Position numbers and translations under genes: made by a program
NCBI GenBank assembly: GCA_965216395.1
Contig: OZ244156.1
Span: 1-64,000, forward strand
Source of the DNA: CAZBXD01 sp965216395
GTDB taxonomy: Bacteria > Pseudomonadota > Alphaproteobacteria > Micavibrionales > SZUA-601
Direction of reading: 5' to 3'
Length of the DNA stretch: 64,000 nt
The notes under the pieces: generated by a model
Database searches by the model: none
What the model was told of the DNA's origin: nothing
Seen by the model: the letters and a program-made list of their open reading frames with translations, nothing else
Part shown: positions 17,299 through 26,170 of the stretch, one piece after another
Layout of the letters: each line of letters begins with the position of its first letter
Position numbering within the stretch: the first letter of the stretch is position 1

Positions 17299-17647
17299 AA
17301 GCTGTTTCTTCTGTGTGGAATGATTCACCACAACCACAACGTCCTTTTTCATTTGGGTTGCTGAAGGTAAAGCCTTCTTCAAATTCATTGCGGACATAAT
17401 CAATTTGTGTGCCTAGTAAAAACATCACGGATTGTGGATCAACAAATATTTTAACACCTTTATCTTCAACCACTTCATCTTGGGCGCCGGCCTCTGTTGC
17501 GTATTGCATATCATACGCCATACCTGAACAGCCCCGTGCCTTAATGGCCACGCGCAAACCAATCACGCTGTCATCCGTTTGGTTGAGTAATGTTTTAATT
17601 TGTTCAGCGGCGCTGTCAGTAATCGTCATAATTTGTGGAGCGGTCAT
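17288..17647 (-). CDS. sufA: A-type iron-sulfur carrier (SufA/ErpA-like)
   Basis: A 119-residue HesB/IscA-family carrier that passes Fe-S clusters to target enzymes. The three conserved cysteines are present: one in KARGCSGMAYD and two in GRCGCGESFH near the C-terminus. It ends the leftward SUF group after sufT, with 79 bases between. The name SufA is chosen from this setting; ErpA and IscA are hard to tell apart by sequence. A second ATG at 17629 is a possible start. Confidence 0.9.
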   Translation of the reverse strand: MTAPQIMTITDSAAEQIKTLLNQTDDSVIGLRVAIKARGCSGMAYDMQYATEAGAQDEVVEDKGVKIFVDPQSVMFLLGTQIDYVRNEFEEGFTFSNPNEKGRCGCGESFHTEETASNH

Positions 17648-17726
17648 ATCATTATTCCATTATTTGATTGATTCGATGGTCGCAACTATAACATATATTT
17701 TTTGAAAAAAGCGAGACCTTGGCCAT

Positions 17727-18131
17727 TTAAAACATATTCAACTGTAATTTGGCGGTTTCCGCCATAAGAGATGGGTTCCATGGTGGATCCCAATCCAGTT
17801 CTACATCAACATGATCAACACCATCGGCCTTAAGCGCGGCTTCTTTAATCCATTCTGGCATTTCGCCGGCAACGGGACAATTGGGTGCGGTCAATGTCAT
17901 ACGGATATGAATATTTTGGTTTTCTTTGACACGAATTTCATAAATTAAACCCAATTCATATATATTAACGGGAATTTCTGGATCGTAAACATGGCGCAAA
18001 TTTTCGATGATAAAAGGAATACGTGGATCATCATCTAATTCCGTTAAAGGGGGGGTCATCGCATCCAAAAGGTCAAGATCAATATTATCTTCTTCGGTGG
18101 TGGACTGATCGGGTGTGGGTGTATCATTCAT
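17727..18131 (-). CDS. sufT: SUF maturation factor SufT (DUF59/MIP18)
   Basis: A 134-residue protein with an acidic N-terminal tail (first ~40 residues) and a DUF59 domain: VYDPEIPVNIYELGLIYEI, then MTLTAPNCPVAGEMP with its single conserved Cys, and VDVELDWDPPWNP. SufT-type proteins help Fe-S maturation under high demand. It begins 6 bases after the sufS stop, so both are cotranscribed. Confidence 0.92.
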   Translation of the reverse strand: MNDTPTPDQSTTEEDNIDLDLLDAMTPPLTELDDDPRIPFIIENLRHVYDPEIPVNIYELGLIYEIRVKENQNIHIRMTLTAPNCPVAGEMPEWIKEAALKADGVDHVDVELDWDPPWNPSLMAETAKLQLNMF

Positions 18132-18137
18132 AATTAT

Positions 18138-19367
18138 TTATCCTAAAAGTTTTTTTGCTTTATGCAAGGCGGTGATAAAGGCGTCAATATCATCATGGGT
18201 ATTATATAATCCAATTGACGCACGCGCTGTGGCGGAAACGCCCCATAAATCCATGAGAGGCATAGCGCAATGATGACCCACACGAATGGCCACGCCTTGT
18301 TGATCTAAAATAGTGGCCAAATCACTGGCATGGGCCCAATCAACATTAAAAGACAAAACACTCGCTTTATTGGCTGCACGGCTATAGAGCCGAACACCGT
18401 CTATATTTTGTAATTGATTAAGTGCGTAGTTAAAAACGTCAGCTTCTTTTTGTTGAATAATGTTCATGCCAATATGATTCAAATAATCAATCGCGCCCCC
18501 TAAACCAATTACCTCTATGATGGCGGGGGTTCCTGCTTCAAATCGTGCCGGCGGCAGTTTATAGGTTGATTTTTGATAGGTTACGGTTTCGATCATATCC
18601 CCGCCCCCTTGATAGGGGGGCATATGGCGTAAAATATCATATCTGCCAAATAAAACCCCGACACCCGTCGGGCCATAGAGTTTATGTCCCGTAAACACAT
18701 AAAAATCACAACCCAAATCGGCAACATCAATGGGCATATGACACACCGCTTGTGATCCGTCAATCAATGTTGTTGCCCCAACCGCTTGCGCCATCGTGAC
18801 CATTTCTTTTACGGGGTTAATGGTTCCACATGCATTCGACATATGGGTGATGGCCACGATTTTAGTTTTATGTGACAAGAGTTTATGAAACTCTTCTAAT
18901 ATAACTTGATTATGATCATCTATTGGGGCGACCTTAATCACAGCGCCCTGACGTTCAGCGATCATTTGCCAAGGTACGATATTCGCGTGATGTTCCAAGG
19001 CCGTAATCAGGATTTCATCACCTGATTTTAAATTTTGATAGCCCCAGCTTTGAGCCGCCAAATTAATCGCTTCTGTTGTGTTACGGGTAAAAATAATTTC
19101 GTTGGTTTGTGAGCCGATAAATTCTGCAACCTTCTCACGCACGATTTCAAATTCGGTTGTGGTACGTTGTGAAAATTCATAAAGTCCGCGATGAATATTC
19201 GCATAATAATCTGACATCGCTGACGCCATCGCATCAATGACGATTTGTGGTTTTTGTGCAGAGGCTGCACTGTCTAAATATACCAAGGGCTTCCCGTTCA
19301 TAGTCTGGTTAAAGATAGGGAAACCGGCTTTATAATTAGTCATATTCTTTGCATCGACTCTTTTCAT
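18138..19367 (-). CDS. sufS: Cysteine desulfurase SufS
   Basis: A 409-residue PLP enzyme that takes sulfur from cysteine for cluster assembly. Key motifs are YLDSAASAQKPQ, TRNTTEAINLAAQSWG, the PLP-lysine segment DFYVFTGHKLYGPTGVG and the active-site cysteine in RVGHHCAMPLMD. The frame starts at an ATG at 19367, four bases from the start of a divergent gene; an ATG at 19343 (MTNYKAGFPIF) is the alternative. Its promoter must lie inside the opposite-strand gene, unless the upstream SUF transcript reads through it antisense. Confidence 0.95.
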   Translation of the reverse strand: MKRVDAKNMTNYKAGFPIFNQTMNGKPLVYLDSAASAQKPQIVIDAMASAMSDYYANIHRGLYEFSQRTTTEFEIVREKVAEFIGSQTNEIIFTRNTTEAINLAAQSWGYQNLKSGDEILITALEHHANIVPWQMIAERQGAVIKVAPIDDHNQVILEEFHKLLSHKTKIVAITHMSNACGTINPVKEMVTMAQAVGATTLIDGSQAVCHMPIDVADLGCDFYVFTGHKLYGPTGVGVLFGRYDILRHMPPYQGGGDMIETVTYQKSTYKLPPARFEAGTPAIIEVIGLGGAIDYLNHIGMNIIQQKEADVFNYALNQLQNIDGVRLYSRAANKASVLSFNVDWAHASDLATILDQQGVAIRVGHHCAMPLMDLWGVSATARASIGLYNTHDDIDAFITALHKAKKLLG

Positions 19368-19370
19368 GAT

Positions 19371-19973
19371 ATGGCTTATGATGTTACACGCAAATATAGA
19401 AAAATAAAACCCATGCTTGTTAGAGACTCATATAGCCAACCCGTTTATCAGCGTTATTTATCTGATATTATTTACTTCATAGATTTAGGCGTTGATGAAC
19501 TTGATAATACACGGATTGGCCTTTTTGATAAAAACAAAAAACAAATTGGTGACCTGTTAACAGACCTCTCTTGGACAGAAGATTATAATCGATACCATGA
19601 TGTTTATCATTTTGCGAAAGATCAAATTTTGCAATATTCACCCGTCATTCAATCTGTATTAGGTCAAAAAACCGCCCCGCGCGATGTGAGCGCGGATGAA
19701 GCCAGTATTGCGGTTATTCAAAATGCTTTTAAAAATGAATCATTGGATAGTGATAAATTTAGAGGTCAAATACATATAGCTTATACCATGATTTATGATC
19801 ACCATTTGATGCGACCAGAAAGGGATCTTTTTGAAAAAGCAATGATCAATGCGCATGAGGTTTTTCAAGATATTGTTATGATTAAAAAGCATAATAATAA
19901 ACCCATGAAAATCGCCGTAAAATATGATCGCGAAATCAATCGAATAGGTATCCTAAAAGCCGCTGTAATTTAA
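19371..19973 (+). CDS. Possible MazG-C-like protein, plus-strand insert in SUF cluster
   Basis: A 200-residue soluble protein. The segment YNRYHDVYHFAKDQIL followed by YSPVIQSVLGQK resembles the FHD.FHLA....GWSPV motif of MazG C-terminal-like pyrophosphohydrolase proteins; this is pattern recognition only. It reads against the SUF genes, starts four bases from sufS and ends inside the GNAT gene (4-base overlap). No ribosome binding site is seen before the ATG at 19371, and an ATG at 19413 (MLVRDS) is a likely alternative. Function is not established. Confidence 0.5.
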   Translation: MAYDVTRKYRKIKPMLVRDSYSQPVYQRYLSDIIYFIDLGVDELDNTRIGLFDKNKKQIGDLLTDLSWTEDYNRYHDVYHFAKDQILQYSPVIQSVLGQKTAPRDVSADEASIAVIQNAFKNESLDSDKFRGQIHIAYTMIYDHHLMRPERDLFEKAMINAHEVFQDIVMIKKHNNKPMKIAVKYDREINRIGILKAAVI

Positions 19974-20425
19974 GTGTTCAATTTAATCTTCATATCATGA
20001 TGAGAAATGGATCCCCCATCAAGATAGCCTTCACCGAATACTTCAAAACCCATGGATTCGTAAAAGGGAATCGCATGATCTTGGGCGCCAAGAATAATGG
20101 TTTGAATATTTAAGTGTGATCGGATGTCTTGAAGGATGTGATTCATTAAAGCTTTTCCAATGCCTTTGCCACGAAAATCAGCAAGGGTTGCAAGGCGTTC
20201 AATCTTGGCTATGGAAGAATCTTTTTCTGAAACACGCCAGCGCACAGCTCCCGCCATTTTGTTATTGTGATAAGCGATATAATGATGCGCGCTGTCTTCA
20301 AATTGGTCAATTTCTCGATCCATTGGCACGGATTGTCCATGCACAAAAACAGTTGTTCTTACTTGAATACATTGACCATATTCAAATTTATTGCTGGCTT
20401 TTTTAATGACTATTTTGTCAGACAT
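19970..20425 (-). CDS. GNAT-family N-acetyltransferase
   Basis: A 151-residue acyltransferase of the YjdJ/ElaA-like GNAT type. The acetyl-CoA loop is RLATLADFRGKGIGKALMNHI, preceded by AGAVRWRV and followed by the C-terminal AIPFYESMGFEVFGEGYLD. Its ATG overlaps the sufD stop by one base, so it is cotranscribed with the SUF genes, though such enzymes have no known part in Fe-S assembly. Substrate unknown. Confidence 0.9.
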   Translation of the reverse strand: MSDKIVIKKASNKFEYGQCIQVRTTVFVHGQSVPMDREIDQFEDSAHHYIAYHNNKMAGAVRWRVSEKDSSIAKIERLATLADFRGKGIGKALMNHILQDIRSHLNIQTIILGAQDHAIPFYESMGFEVFGEGYLDGGSISHHDMKIKLNT

Positions 20426-21741
20426 TATTTAACGCGCTTTTCAAGCCATGCGGCGGCTATGTCGGTAAATAGATCACGCACGGTTTCGTGACGGATTTCA
20501 TCCAAAGCTTCGCCAAGAAAAGCCTGCATCAACATTTTTCGTGCTTGTGCCTCATTCAAGCCACGAGAACGTAAATAAAACAGTGGGCCATCATCAATTT
20601 GACCTGTGGTCGCCCCGTGGGAACAACGCACATCATCAGCATAGATTTCTAATTCTGGTTTGACATTCATCTCTGCTGTTTCGGATAACATCAAAGCGTT
20701 ATTCAACTGATACCCATCAGTTTTTTGGGCGATTTGATCGACGAAAACCTTGCCTTGGAAAACGCCTTTGGCGTGATCATCTAGAATACCTTTGAAGGTC
20801 TGGTTGGAAACACCATTTGGTTGCAGATGGTCAACCAAAATTGTTGTATCGCCATGTTGTTGATCTTTTAAAAGATAGGCACCATTCACACGCAATTCAG
20901 AATTTTCACCTAAAATTCGGCCATGCACTTCGTTACGTGACACTTTGCCACCTGTGGTTAATGTAAAGCCATCATAAGAGGCATCTTGAGCGAGATTCAC
21001 ATTAGTAGTGGCAATATGATAAGCATGTTGCGATTCATTTTGCAGGCGATAATGATGCAGTGTTGCGTTATTGCCCACTTCGATATCATAGCCTTTATTG
21101 GCAATATAAGCATGGTCGCCAAGATGATGTTCAACAACTGTGGCCTGTGCTCCTTCATCAAGAACAATGAGATGGCGTGGATAGGTTGTTGGCGCGTTAT
21201 TAAGAGCGTCATCACGGCCATCACCATAGCAAATGACTTCGATAGGATGACGTAATTGGACACCTTTGTGAACATGTAAGACATAACCATCTGTAAAGAA
21301 ATGTGTGTTTAGAGCCAGCATGACTTGGTCATCCGTATATCCGTCATGCGCAAATTTTTCTTTCATCCAATCGGGTTCATTGGCCAAAACCTTATCCAGC
21401 GAGGCAAGCGTCACACCAGAGGTTGGCAACATGGTTAAGTCGGACAAATCTTCACGGTATACGCCGTTTACAATCACAATACGTGCCGTTGAAGGTTCCG
21501 TATCAACAGTTAATAAAGGGGCAGGTAAGCGTTTTGCATCAAAGGTCATGCCCAGATGAATATTCGGGGTAAAATTAACATTCGCCAGTGGTTTCAGCGA
21601 TGTGTATTTCCATTTTTCAACGCTTTTCGTTGGCAGACCATAACGTTCAAAATGCAATAAGCCTTCATGGCGCAATTTAACCAACCAGTCTTCGCCAGTA
21701 ATCTCTTTCAAAATGGTATTTCCATTTATTTGCGTCATCAT
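20425..21741 (-). CDS. sufD: Fe-S assembly scaffold subunit SufD
   Basis: A 438-residue beta-helix protein that joins SufB and SufC in the SufBC2D scaffold. The C-terminal family signature is clear: ADDVRCSHGATTGQIDDGPL, YLRSRGLNEAQARKML and the preceding VFQGKVFVDQIAQKTDGYQ. Length fits SufD (about 420-440). It follows sufC after 32 bases. SufD was recognised rather than SufB by its shorter length and the H in CSHG. Confidence 0.95.
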   Translation of the reverse strand: MMTQINGNTILKEITGEDWLVKLRHEGLLHFERYGLPTKSVEKWKYTSLKPLANVNFTPNIHLGMTFDAKRLPAPLLTVDTEPSTARIVIVNGVYREDLSDLTMLPTSGVTLASLDKVLANEPDWMKEKFAHDGYTDDQVMLALNTHFFTDGYVLHVHKGVQLRHPIEVICYGDGRDDALNNAPTTYPRHLIVLDEGAQATVVEHHLGDHAYIANKGYDIEVGNNATLHHYRLQNESQHAYHIATTNVNLAQDASYDGFTLTTGGKVSRNEVHGRILGENSELRVNGAYLLKDQQHGDTTILVDHLQPNGVSNQTFKGILDDHAKGVFQGKVFVDQIAQKTDGYQLNNALMLSETAEMNVKPELEIYADDVRCSHGATTGQIDDGPLFYLRSRGLNEAQARKMLMQAFLGEALDEIRHETVRDLFTDIAAAWLEKRVK

Positions 21742-21773
21742 TGCGACTCCGTCTTTCTTTTCTATTCTACAAG

Positions 21774-22532
21774 TTACGCAGCTTTTGTGCCAACAAAATC
21801 GGCATAGCCTTTTTCTTCTAGTTCTAATGCGAGTTCTGGACCACCCGACTTGATAATCTTTCCATCCGCTAAAATATGAACATGGTCGGGCTTAATATAA
21901 TCCAGCAAGCGTTGATAATGCGTGATGATCAAGAAAGAGCGCTCTTTTGAGCGTAAGGCATTGACCCCTTCAGCGACAATTTTCAATGCATCGATATCAA
22001 GACCAGAATCGGTTTCATCCAAAATACAAAATTGCGGATCCAGCATAGCCATTTGAAGAACTTCGGCGCGTTTTTTCTCACCCCCAGAAAAACCAACATT
22101 CACCGGACGCTTCATCATATCGGGATTAATACCCAATTTTGCACAGGTTGATTTCATCAGTTTCATAAAGCCAACCGCATCTAATTCATCCTCACCTTTT
22201 TGCTTACGCACGGCGTTCAGCGCGGTTTTAAGGAATGTTGCCATGGGCACACCGGGGATTTCCACCGGATATTGAAAGGCCAGGAACAGACCGGCGGCCG
22301 CACGTTCTTCCGGATCCATATCCAAAATATCTTCGCCGTTTAATGTGGCCGAACCTTGTGTGGCTTCGTAATCTTCTTTACCCGCTAATACATAAGACAG
22401 GGTGGATTTACCCGAACCGTTGGGCCCCATAATGGCATGAACTTCGCCTTTACCCAGTTCCAATGAAATGCCTTTGAGGATTTCAACACCTTCTTCTTGC
22501 GTGCGAGCGTGGAGATTGTCAATTGTGATCAT
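21774..22532 (-). CDS. sufC: Fe-S assembly ATPase SufC
   Basis: A 252-residue ABC-type ATPase of the SufBC2D complex. Walker A MGPNGSGKSTLSYVLAG, Q-loop FLAFQYPVEIPGV, signature FSGGEKKRAEVLQM, Walker B CILDETDSGLD and the H-loop ITHYQRLL are all present. The frame is open for 37 more codons upstream, but AGGA stands seven bases before the ATG at 22532 (MITIDNLHAR), which gives the normal SufC length, so I use that start. Confidence 0.96.
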   Translation of the reverse strand: MITIDNLHARTQEEGVEILKGISLELGKGEVHAIMGPNGSGKSTLSYVLAGKEDYEATQGSATLNGEDILDMDPEERAAAGLFLAFQYPVEIPGVPMATFLKTALNAVRKQKGEDELDAVGFMKLMKSTCAKLGINPDMMKRPVNVGFSGGEKKRAEVLQMAMLDPQFCILDETDSGLDIDALKIVAEGVNALRSKERSFLIITHYQRLLDYIKPDHVHILADGKIIKSGGPELALELEEKGYADFVGTKAA

Positions 22533-22557
22533 TTGTTTTTTCCTTTTTTTTATAAAT

Positions 22558-22902
22558 TCAATTTTTTTCCTCACCGCTCCTCGGATAGCAGATAGGGATT
22601 TCGAATTGTATACGACTGGCTGTTTTTGAGAGGTTTGTTTCACTCATTTTACCGCCAAAACCAAGACTCATAACGGATATTTTTGCGCCACCTTCTGCAT
22701 CACTTTTATCTTCAGCTGTAACCGCTATATCAAACGAAATATCTGTTATAGGTTTTCCGTATTCATCTTGAATATAAACTTCTTTTGTTGGTCCTTTCCG
22801 GGATTGTTTAGGATTAATGAAAGCGTCATGTTTTTCTTGTGCATCTTTTATTCCATCAATAATTTGGCACAACGTTGATGATATAAATTCTTTTAATTCC
22901 AT
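22558..22902 (-). CDS. Unknown protein inserted between sufB and sufC
   Basis: A 114-residue soluble protein without a family name I can give with confidence. An N-terminal amphipathic helix (MELKEFISSTLCQIIDGIKD) is followed by an FINP segment and a beta-rich part (ISFDIAVTAEDKSDAEGGAK, SRIQFEIPICYP). Its ATG lies two bases after the sufB stop and a strong TTAGGG precedes it, so it is translationally coupled to sufB. Such a gene is not a usual member of the SUF operon. It could be a local adaptor or an unrelated insert. Confidence 0.7.
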   Translation of the reverse strand: MELKEFISSTLCQIIDGIKDAQEKHDAFINPKQSRKGPTKEVYIQDEYGKPITDISFDIAVTAEDKSDAEGGAKISVMSLGFGGKMSETNLSKTASRIQFEIPICYPRSGEEKN

Positions 22903-22904
22903 CC

Positions 22905-24359
22905 CTAACCCACGCTCCCTTCGAGTGAAATCGCAATCAGTTTTTGCGCTTCCACCGCAAATTCCATTGGCATATGTTGTAACACTTCGCGGCAGAAACC
23001 GTTGACGATCAATGCGACAGCCTCTTCTTCACTCAAACCTCGTTGTTGGCAATAGAACATTTGGTCATCGGAAATTTTCGCCGTGGTGGCTTCGTGTTCC
23101 AATGTCGCGGTTTTATTACGGCATTCAATATAAGGTACGGTATGCGCGCCACACTGATCACCGATTAATAAACTATCACATTGCGTGAAATTGCGCGCTT
23201 TATCCGCGCCTGGTAAAACCTTGACCAAACCGCGATAAGTGTTGTCGGCCTTATTCGCGGAAATCCCTTTGGAGATAATGCGCGATTTGGTGTTTTTACC
23301 AATATGGACCATTTTTGTGCCGGTATCGGCCTGCTGGAAATTATTGGTAATGGCAACGGAATAAAACTCACCCTGTGAATGATCACCTTGGAGAATGCAT
23401 GACGGATATTTCCATGTAATCGCCGAACCGGTTTCCACCTGTGTCCAAGAAATTTTTGAATGACGTCCTTTACAAATCCCGCGTTTGGTAACGAAGTTGT
23501 AAATACCGCCTTCGCCATTTTCGTCCCCTGGATACCAATTTTGTACGGTGGAATATTTAATTTCCGCATCATCCAACGCAATCAATTCAACATTGGCGGC
23601 ATGGAGTTGGTTGGTCTTACGCATTGGCGCGGTGCACCCCTCCAAATAAGAAACATAGGCGCCTTCCTCGGCGATGATCAGTGTGCGTTCAAACTGCCCC
23701 GTGTTTTCAGCATTGATACGAAAATAAGTCGAGAGTTCCATCGGGCAGCGTACGCCTTTGGGCACATAAACGAAAGAACCATCGGTAAAGACCGCAGAAT
23801 TCAGCGCAGAAAATTTATGATCATCGGCAGGGATAACACTACCAAGATATTTTTTCACCAATTCGGGATGATTCTGTACCGCTTCTGAAATAGAGCAAAA
23901 AATCACCCCCGCCTCTTTTAGTTTTTCTTTGAATGTGGTGGCGACCGATACACTGTCAAAAACAACATCCACGGCCACGCCCGCCAAGACTTCTTGTTCT
24001 TTGAGCGGAATGCCAAGCTTTTCATAGGTTTCTAATAATTTGGGATCAACCTCATCCAATGATTTGGGTCGATCTGTATCGGATTTTGGTGCGGCCCAAT
24101 AATACGCCTCATCATAATTTATGGGGTCAATTTTAAGCTTCGCCCAATCGGGTTCTGGCAATGATTTCCAGATATGAAACGCTTTAAGACGCCATTCAAG
24201 AAGCCATTCTGGTTCATTCTTTTTTGCAGAAATAAAACGCACCGTATCTTCTGTGAGACCTTTCGGTCCCATTTCTTGATCAATATCGGTAACAAAACCG
24301 TATTTGTATTTCTGTTGGGTTTCTTCGACCGTTTGAATGGTTTCCAGCGTAGCCGCCAT
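22905..24359 (-). CDS. sufB: Fe-S assembly scaffold subunit SufB
   Basis: A 484-residue core scaffold of the SUF pathway on which clusters are built. Signatures include FVYVPKGVRCPMELSTYFRI, EEGAYVSYLEGCTAP, the VQNWYPGD strand and C-terminal ECRNKTATLEHEATTAKISD and YCQQRGLSEEEAV. Length matches SufB. It is the first gene of the cluster and a Fur-type operator lies 24 bases upstream, so iron control of the whole unit is likely. Confidence 0.97.
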   Translation of the reverse strand: MAATLETIQTVEETQQKYKYGFVTDIDQEMGPKGLTEDTVRFISAKKNEPEWLLEWRLKAFHIWKSLPEPDWAKLKIDPINYDEAYYWAAPKSDTDRPKSLDEVDPKLLETYEKLGIPLKEQEVLAGVAVDVVFDSVSVATTFKEKLKEAGVIFCSISEAVQNHPELVKKYLGSVIPADDHKFSALNSAVFTDGSFVYVPKGVRCPMELSTYFRINAENTGQFERTLIIAEEGAYVSYLEGCTAPMRKTNQLHAANVELIALDDAEIKYSTVQNWYPGDENGEGGIYNFVTKRGICKGRHSKISWTQVETGSAITWKYPSCILQGDHSQGEFYSVAITNNFQQADTGTKMVHIGKNTKSRIISKGISANKADNTYRGLVKVLPGADKARNFTQCDSLLIGDQCGAHTVPYIECRNKTATLEHEATTAKISDDQMFYCQQRGLSEEEAVALIVNGFCREVLQHMPMEFAVEAQKLIAISLEGSVG

Positions 24360-24382
24360 AGTTCAATCCTTTAACTTAAACA

Positions 24383-24399
24383 TTGATAATGATTCTCAA
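24383..24399. promoter_or_regulatory. Fur-type operator before sufB
   Basis: TTGATAATGATTCTCAA contains TGATAAT-G-ATTCTCA, one mismatch from the 7-1-7 Fur box TGATAAT-N-ATTATCA. It is centred at 24391, 32 bases before the sufB ATG, where it could block the promoter. This predicts repression when iron is sufficient. Fur, Mur or Irr could be the binder; the sequence best fits Fur. Confidence 0.7.
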
Positions 24400-24444
24400 A
24401 TAAGTTTCTTCAGCGTCCCTTTGATAAAGGTTTTGCAGAAAAAA

Positions 24445-25200
24445 TCAAGGGTTTTCCGAAGAAATACGCGCTTGTCCCGCCGTGGTTTTATGTATCGGAG
24501 ATGGCATAATCCGCCGTGCTGATTTTTTTGCATGAGGGGTCATACAGTAAAGTTGTTTCGATGCTTCAATAAGTGCGATACCCCCCAATTGTGGAAAAAA
24601 CTTTGGGCCCATCCATTCAAATATGCGTGCCATAGATAATGTAAAACGCTGATCAAGGGGAGGGAAAAATAAACTATATTTCGTAATTCTCGGGATAAAT
24701 TGCTGTTCTTTTAAAACCTGATAAATTTGTCGGTTAGAATAAGGTTGGCCGTGACCAAATGGGGTGTTATCAGCACGAGACCAGAGCCCCGTTCGATTAG
24801 GCACCAAAACAAGCAAGCGCCCCGACCCTTTTAACACGCGCCAGACTTCTTTCAACAAAGCATGAATATCATCATTATGTTCTACAATGTGGGAAAGGAT
24901 GATATAATCAATTGATTGATCATCAAAAGGCAACGCGTAATCTTCGCACATGATGGTTTGATTGGGGCCACGCCAAGGCCAACGGATAACGCCCTGACTC
25001 ATAGGCATCGCCGCGATATAATTCGCCCTGTTTGGTTGGTTAATCGATAAATAAGGTGTGGCATAGCCAAACCCGACCACGACTTGATTGTCATGAATAT
25101 CAGGCCATAATTTTTGAATTTTTTTATTCACAAAGCGTGCCGCCACACGTCCTAAACGAGATTGGTAAAAACGACGGATATCGGCGATATTATAATTCAT
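24445..25200 (-). CDS. Class I SAM-dependent methyltransferase
   Basis: A 251-residue Methyltransf_11-type protein. The region around residues 90-140 shows LPFDDQSIDYIILSHIVEHN and EVWRVLKGSGRLLVLVPN, the acidic and post-IV motifs of the fold; the N-terminal VVGFGYATPYL is a loose motif I. Family members next to mutT/NUDIX genes in alphaproteobacteria are often uncharacterised. The substrate cannot be told. It follows mutT by 9 bases and reads toward sufB, and may be cotranscribed with mutT. Confidence 0.85.
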   Translation of the reverse strand: MNYNIADIRRFYQSRLGRVAARFVNKKIQKLWPDIHDNQVVVGFGYATPYLSINQPNRANYIAAMPMSQGVIRWPWRGPNQTIMCEDYALPFDDQSIDYIILSHIVEHNDDIHALLKEVWRVLKGSGRLLVLVPNRTGLWSRADNTPFGHGQPYSNRQIYQVLKEQQFIPRITKYSLFFPPLDQRFTLSMARIFEWMGPKFFPQLGGIALIEASKQLYCMTPHAKKSARRIMPSPIHKTTAGQARISSENP

Positions 25201-25209
25201 AAAATCAAT

Positions 25210-25620
25210 TTATATCATATCGCGCAAGATAGATATAATTTCTATGTTAGCGGGTAAAAGTTTATAATCAACAAGGCGTGCTGGTTTCACCCATGCTATT
25301 TCTTGATTTTCAAGGCCTTTAATGGGGCCTTTCCAATTACGACATCCGTAAAGAAGGACAATACCACGTGCATGATCATAATCAGGGGTGACAAAGGTGA
25401 GTGGAAAAAACGCTTTTTCAATCGTTGTTACACCCAATTCTTCATCAAGTTCACGTATCAAGGCTCTCTGCGGTGTTTCATTATTTTCAATTTTACCACC
25501 AGGAAATTCCCAAAACCCCGCCATCGCTTTGCCCGCAGGGCGTTTTTGAATCAAGATACGATTATCGGCATCAATAAGAACAGCCGTGGCTACATGATGA
25601 AATGGTTTTGAATTGATCAT
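25210..25620 (-). CDS. mutT: 8-oxo-dGTP diphosphatase MutT
   Basis: A 136-residue Nudix hydrolase that removes oxidised dGTP from the nucleotide pool. The Nudix box GGKIENNETPQRALIRELDE plus ELGV matches GX5EX7REUXEEXGU, and ILIQKRPAGKAMAGFWEFP is the MutT N-terminal segment. Length matches MutT (about 130). The upstream region holds no clear promoter. Other small Nudix substrates cannot be excluded. Confidence 0.88.
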   Translation of the reverse strand: MINSKPFHHVATAVLIDADNRILIQKRPAGKAMAGFWEFPGGKIENNETPQRALIRELDEELGVTTIEKAFFPLTFVTPDYDHARGIVLLYGCRNWKGPIKGLENQEIAWVKPARLVDYKLLPANIEIISILRDMI

Positions 25621-25679
25621 GAGAACACGATAAAAGAAAATTGAATAGAATTAAATCAATTTTTTGTGACGTTAAGATC

Positions 25680-26052
25680 TTAGCTTTTGTGAACCATTTG
25701 ATATCTTTTTGAGGTCTTGATATCATAAATTAATTTGCACAAATCATCTTCGATTGATTCCTCAGCTTCTAAGATATCTTCATCTCTCCCTTGTCCAGCG
25801 TCAACGGCAGACTTAATACTATTTAGAACTTCAAATGAATTTTCAAAAAAAAACCTCAATAATTTTTTTAAAGGGAAATTTTTTCTTAATGGGCTCAAAC
25901 TGATCAGTTTTTGTTTGATGAAAAGCATCATATTCTTTCACAAGTTTATACATGTCTTCAATGCCTATAAACTCATCAAAACCTAAGCCCGTTCCTTTTT
26001 CAAAGAACTCTTTGTGATCTTCTGTGAATTTTATATTTTGTGGATAGGACAT
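25680..26052 (-). pseudogene. Unknown gene frameshifted at a 9-base homopolymer
   Basis: A first frame from an ATG at 26052 (MSYPQNIKFTEDHKEFFEKG) ends at a TGA at 25843. A second frame continues from there as ENSFEVLNSIKSAV to a stop at 25680. The frames meet at a run of nine A on the plus strand (25845-25853, T on the coding strand); removing one base joins them into one protein of about 123 residues. This could be a real mutation, a sequencing error in a homopolymer, or slippage-dependent expression. I recognise no family; the joined product is acidic at the end (EESIEDDLCKLIYD). Confidence 0.6.
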
Positions 26053-26117
26053 TTTTAATTCTCTTTGATAAAATAATTATTACATTACATAATGTTGTTT
26101 TGATGCTGAGTCAACGA

Positions 26118-26150
26118 AAAAAGCTCTGAAAAAATTTTTCAGAGCTTTTT
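26118..26150. terminator. Rho-independent terminator after the parvulin gene
   Basis: AAAAAGCTCTGAAAAA and TTTTTCAGAGCTTTTT form a perfect hairpin flanked by A and T runs, so it works in both directions. It stands 20 bases after the stop of the leftward isomerase gene and before the frameshifted gene. Confidence 0.85.
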
Positions 26151-26170
26151 AAAATTTGTTTTTCTCAAAA

